Below, one piece after another: positions 62,381 to 64,000 of a DNA stretch of 64,000 bases (position 1 is its first letter; the number at the start of each line of letters is the position of its first letter). Source of the stretch: Planctomycetaceae bacterium (GTDB taxonomy: Bacteria > Planctomycetota > Planctomycetia > Pirellulales > Pirellulaceae); assembly GCA_027487485.1 (NCBI GenBank), contig JAIYDN010000069.1:1-64000 (forward strand), given 5' to 3'. The notes under the pieces were generated by a model. That model searched no databases. It was not told where the DNA came from and saw only the letters and a list, made by a program, of their open reading frames with translations. Both the position numbers and the translations under genes were made by a program.

Positions 62381-63730
62381 CTATGGTTTTGCAACCCAGG
62401 CGTGAACCAATGCTCCGTCGGTCGCATTCCAAATCTTCACTTCTCCATTTAGGCTGCCAGAAGCGTATCGCGAGGAGCCTGCATGATAGGCACAGGACAG
62501 CACCCATTCGGAATGCCCCTTCATCACCTGGGCGTTAGAATTGTTGCTCAAGTCGATGCGATGAAGTGACTTGTCCGCGGAAGGAACAAGTACAAAGCCA
62601 GGACCTTGAACGACTCGGAAACCATCCAAACCGATACCTGCTTCTGCAACTTTCTTCGCTCCATCGATGTCCCAACGATGAAGCTTTCCGTCAGCACCGA
62701 CGGAAACCACTTGTTTCGATTCAGGAAGGATCGAGATGCCTCGGACTGCGGCTGCGTGCCCTGGGTAACTAGCGATCAAATCCCCTGTTTCTGCGTCGCA
62801 GACCTTAGCGGTCTTGTCGCGACTGGCCGACGCGAGCTTGGTTCCATCATCGCTCCACGATACCGCAGTCACCCAATCCGCGTGGCTTGCGATCAGCTTT
62901 CGTTCGCTCATGGTGGTTAGATCGAACAGTCGAATCGTGCTGTCTGCGGAAGCTACAGCGAGTTCATTTTTGTTGGAACGCATCGCTAGATCAAGCACCA
63001 TATCGTACGACCGAGCGAACGTCGCTTGGACTTGCCCAGATGCATAGTCGATCCATCGCACCTCACCCAGTTTACCAGGCGAACCTCCGCCGGCGGCGAG
63101 ATGCGTCCCGCTGGAATTCCAAACGAGCGCATAGGTTCTCTCATCTAAATTGGTAATCCGTCGAACAAGCGAGCCATCCGCAACATTCCAAACGAGGAGC
63201 TCATAATGCCCACCCGTAATCAATTGGCTTCCATCGGGTGAAAAAACCATCGAGGTAACGGGCACTGGCAATGCGTACGATGCGGCTGGCGGTGGGTAGT
63301 TTATTGGCGGGATCACTTTGAATAATGGGTCGGAGGTTTTCTCGCCATCGAAGGCTGCTCCTTCAGAAATCCACTTTCGAACAATGGCAATTTGATCCGG
63401 CGGTATAGGCTCGCTCTCTGCGGGCATACGTTCGGAGTGATCGGAAGTCGTTAGGCGTCGAAGGAGCTCATTCGCTTCCAGATTGGCGTTGCCCAACGGG
63501 GGCAGGCCGCTGTCTCCCGCTTTCTGCAATGATTCAAACGTGTCGACACGGTAGCCACCTTCCGCCCGCTTAGCTCCATGACAAGCAAGGCAATTCTCCA
63601 ACAACACGGGAGCTAACTGTTGGCGAAAGCTGGTAACATCCTTTGAAATCGCGGGAGTATAGCCAAGGACGAACCAACTTAATCCTAGGAGCATGGACGT
63701 GAAATACGGTCTTGAAATCATAGGATTCAA
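62381..63730 (-). CDS. PSCyt1 cytochrome-c domain fused to WD40 repeats, secreted
   Basis: 449 residues with an N-terminal signal (about 8-28, YFTSMLLGLSWFVLGYTPAI). A planctomycete cytochrome-c domain has the haem site ENCLACHGAKRAEGGYRVDT and the RRLTTSDHSERMPAESEPI ligand loop. From about residue 150 there are WD40 blades: VTSMVFSPDGSQLITGGHYE, ASASRDKTAKVCDAET and KGHSEWVLSCAYHAGSSRYA. Fusions of PSCyt1 with WD40 are a planctomycete hallmark of unknown role. It converges on the PP2C gene. Confidence 0.92.
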   Translation of the reverse strand: MNPMISRPYFTSMLLGLSWFVLGYTPAISKDVTSFRQQLAPVLLENCLACHGAKRAEGGYRVDTFESLQKAGDSGLPPLGNANLEANELLRRLTTSDHSERMPAESEPIPPDQIAIVRKWISEGAAFDGEKTSDPLFKVIPPINYPPPAASYALPVPVTSMVFSPDGSQLITGGHYELLVWNVADGSLVRRITNLDERTYALVWNSSGTHLAAGGGSPGKLGEVRWIDYASGQVQATFARSYDMVLDLAMRSNKNELAVASADSTIRLFDLTTMSERKLIASHADWVTAVSWSDDGTKLASASRDKTAKVCDAETGDLIASYPGHAAAVRGISILPESKQVVSVGADGKLHRWDIDGAKKVAEAGIGLDGFRVVQGPGFVLVPSADKSLHRIDLSNNSNAQVMKGHSEWVLSCAYHAGSSRYASGSLNGEVKIWNATDGALVHAWVAKP

Positions 63731-64000
63731 ACCAATCTAGCTGGTAACACCGTTCCAAAAGCAAGCAAGATCCAAAAAGTACAGAGTTGCTTTACTTCAG
63801 AACGAATCAGCAGAATGTGGGGTGGGGAAGCTAGGCAGGAAGTGGGGAAGGTGGCCAAAACGACCGAAGTCTCAGTGAAATGTGTAACCCTATTTTACAC
63901 CAAGATAGTTTCCACTTCACCCACAAAACGCATTGAAAGTTGAGCCAGCACGGATGCTCAAATACAAACGGTGCCTCCCGCCGGTTGCTTTGGTTTTGGG
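63731..64000. other. Non-coding right edge
   Basis: No supported reading frame, hairpin terminator or repeat was found in these 270 bp. The upstream region of the PSCyt1-WD40 gene lies here. Confidence 0.5.

Overview
The window is chromosomal DNA from a planctomycete, most likely of the Pirellulaceae (Rhodopirellula-type). The evidence is the set of lineage-typical families: paired DUF1592 and DUF1552 proteins, a planctomycete cytochrome-c (PSCyt1) domain fused to WD40 repeats, a DUF4159 protein, dockerin-bearing secreted proteins, and a giant exoprotein with the N-terminal ERLEIRTLLA-type motif. Gene spacing is loose, operons are short, and many intergenic gaps hold fold-back or dispersed repeats. 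I see no tRNA, rRNA, CRISPR array, transposase or phage gene.

Layout. 1-9 kb: end of a dockerin protein, a divergent UvrA, and a TetR-controlled RND efflux unit (tetR, adaptor, permease) with two near-identical 13-bp candidate operators. 9-13.5 kb: a TlpA-like thioredoxin protein, a CysE-type serine acetyltransferase, and a ketosynthase-fold protein that has lost its active-site residues; palindromic repeats separate these units. 13.5-19.6 kb: an operon on the minus strand of a degenerate NtrC-like regulator, a DUF1592 protein and a DUF1552 protein, then a Tyr-rich small secreted protein. 19.7-28.1 kb: tex, a relic of an RHS/YD-repeat gene, a threefold repeat cluster, an SNF2 helicase with a Cys-rich partner, small hypotheticals and pyrG.

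28.4-33.4 kb holds the most unusual system: a compact three-gene operon of two HlyD-type adaptors and a membrane M50 metalloprotease that carries its own HlyD-like region and a PqqD-like N-terminus, closed by a hairpin terminator and with no ABC transporter in sight. 33.5-38.4 kb: an SRPBCC/GyrI-like protein, a glycosylasparaginase-type Ntn hydrolase, a DUF4159 protein, and a dehydroquinate-synthase-like gene coupled to a PSP1/RicT-like gene. 38.8-46.4 kb: one 2556-residue subtilisin-like protease with a P domain, 13 cadherin-like repeats and a dockerin.

46.6-52.7 kb: a dense plus-strand run rsgA, gltA, lipase, nhaD-like, lolD-like, nudix. 52.9-64 kb: moxR with DUF58, a DUF485-like membrane protein, a YdeI-like protein, a PQQ-type beta-propeller protein, a Tat-type hypothetical coupled to a DUF3748 (YidR-like) protein, a PP2C phosphatase, and a PSCyt1-WD40 protein.

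Start sites were moved from the longest reading frame where a Shine-Dalgarno match, signal peptide or family length argued for it; these choices are stated per gene. Function calls rest on motif recognition by eye, not on database searches.
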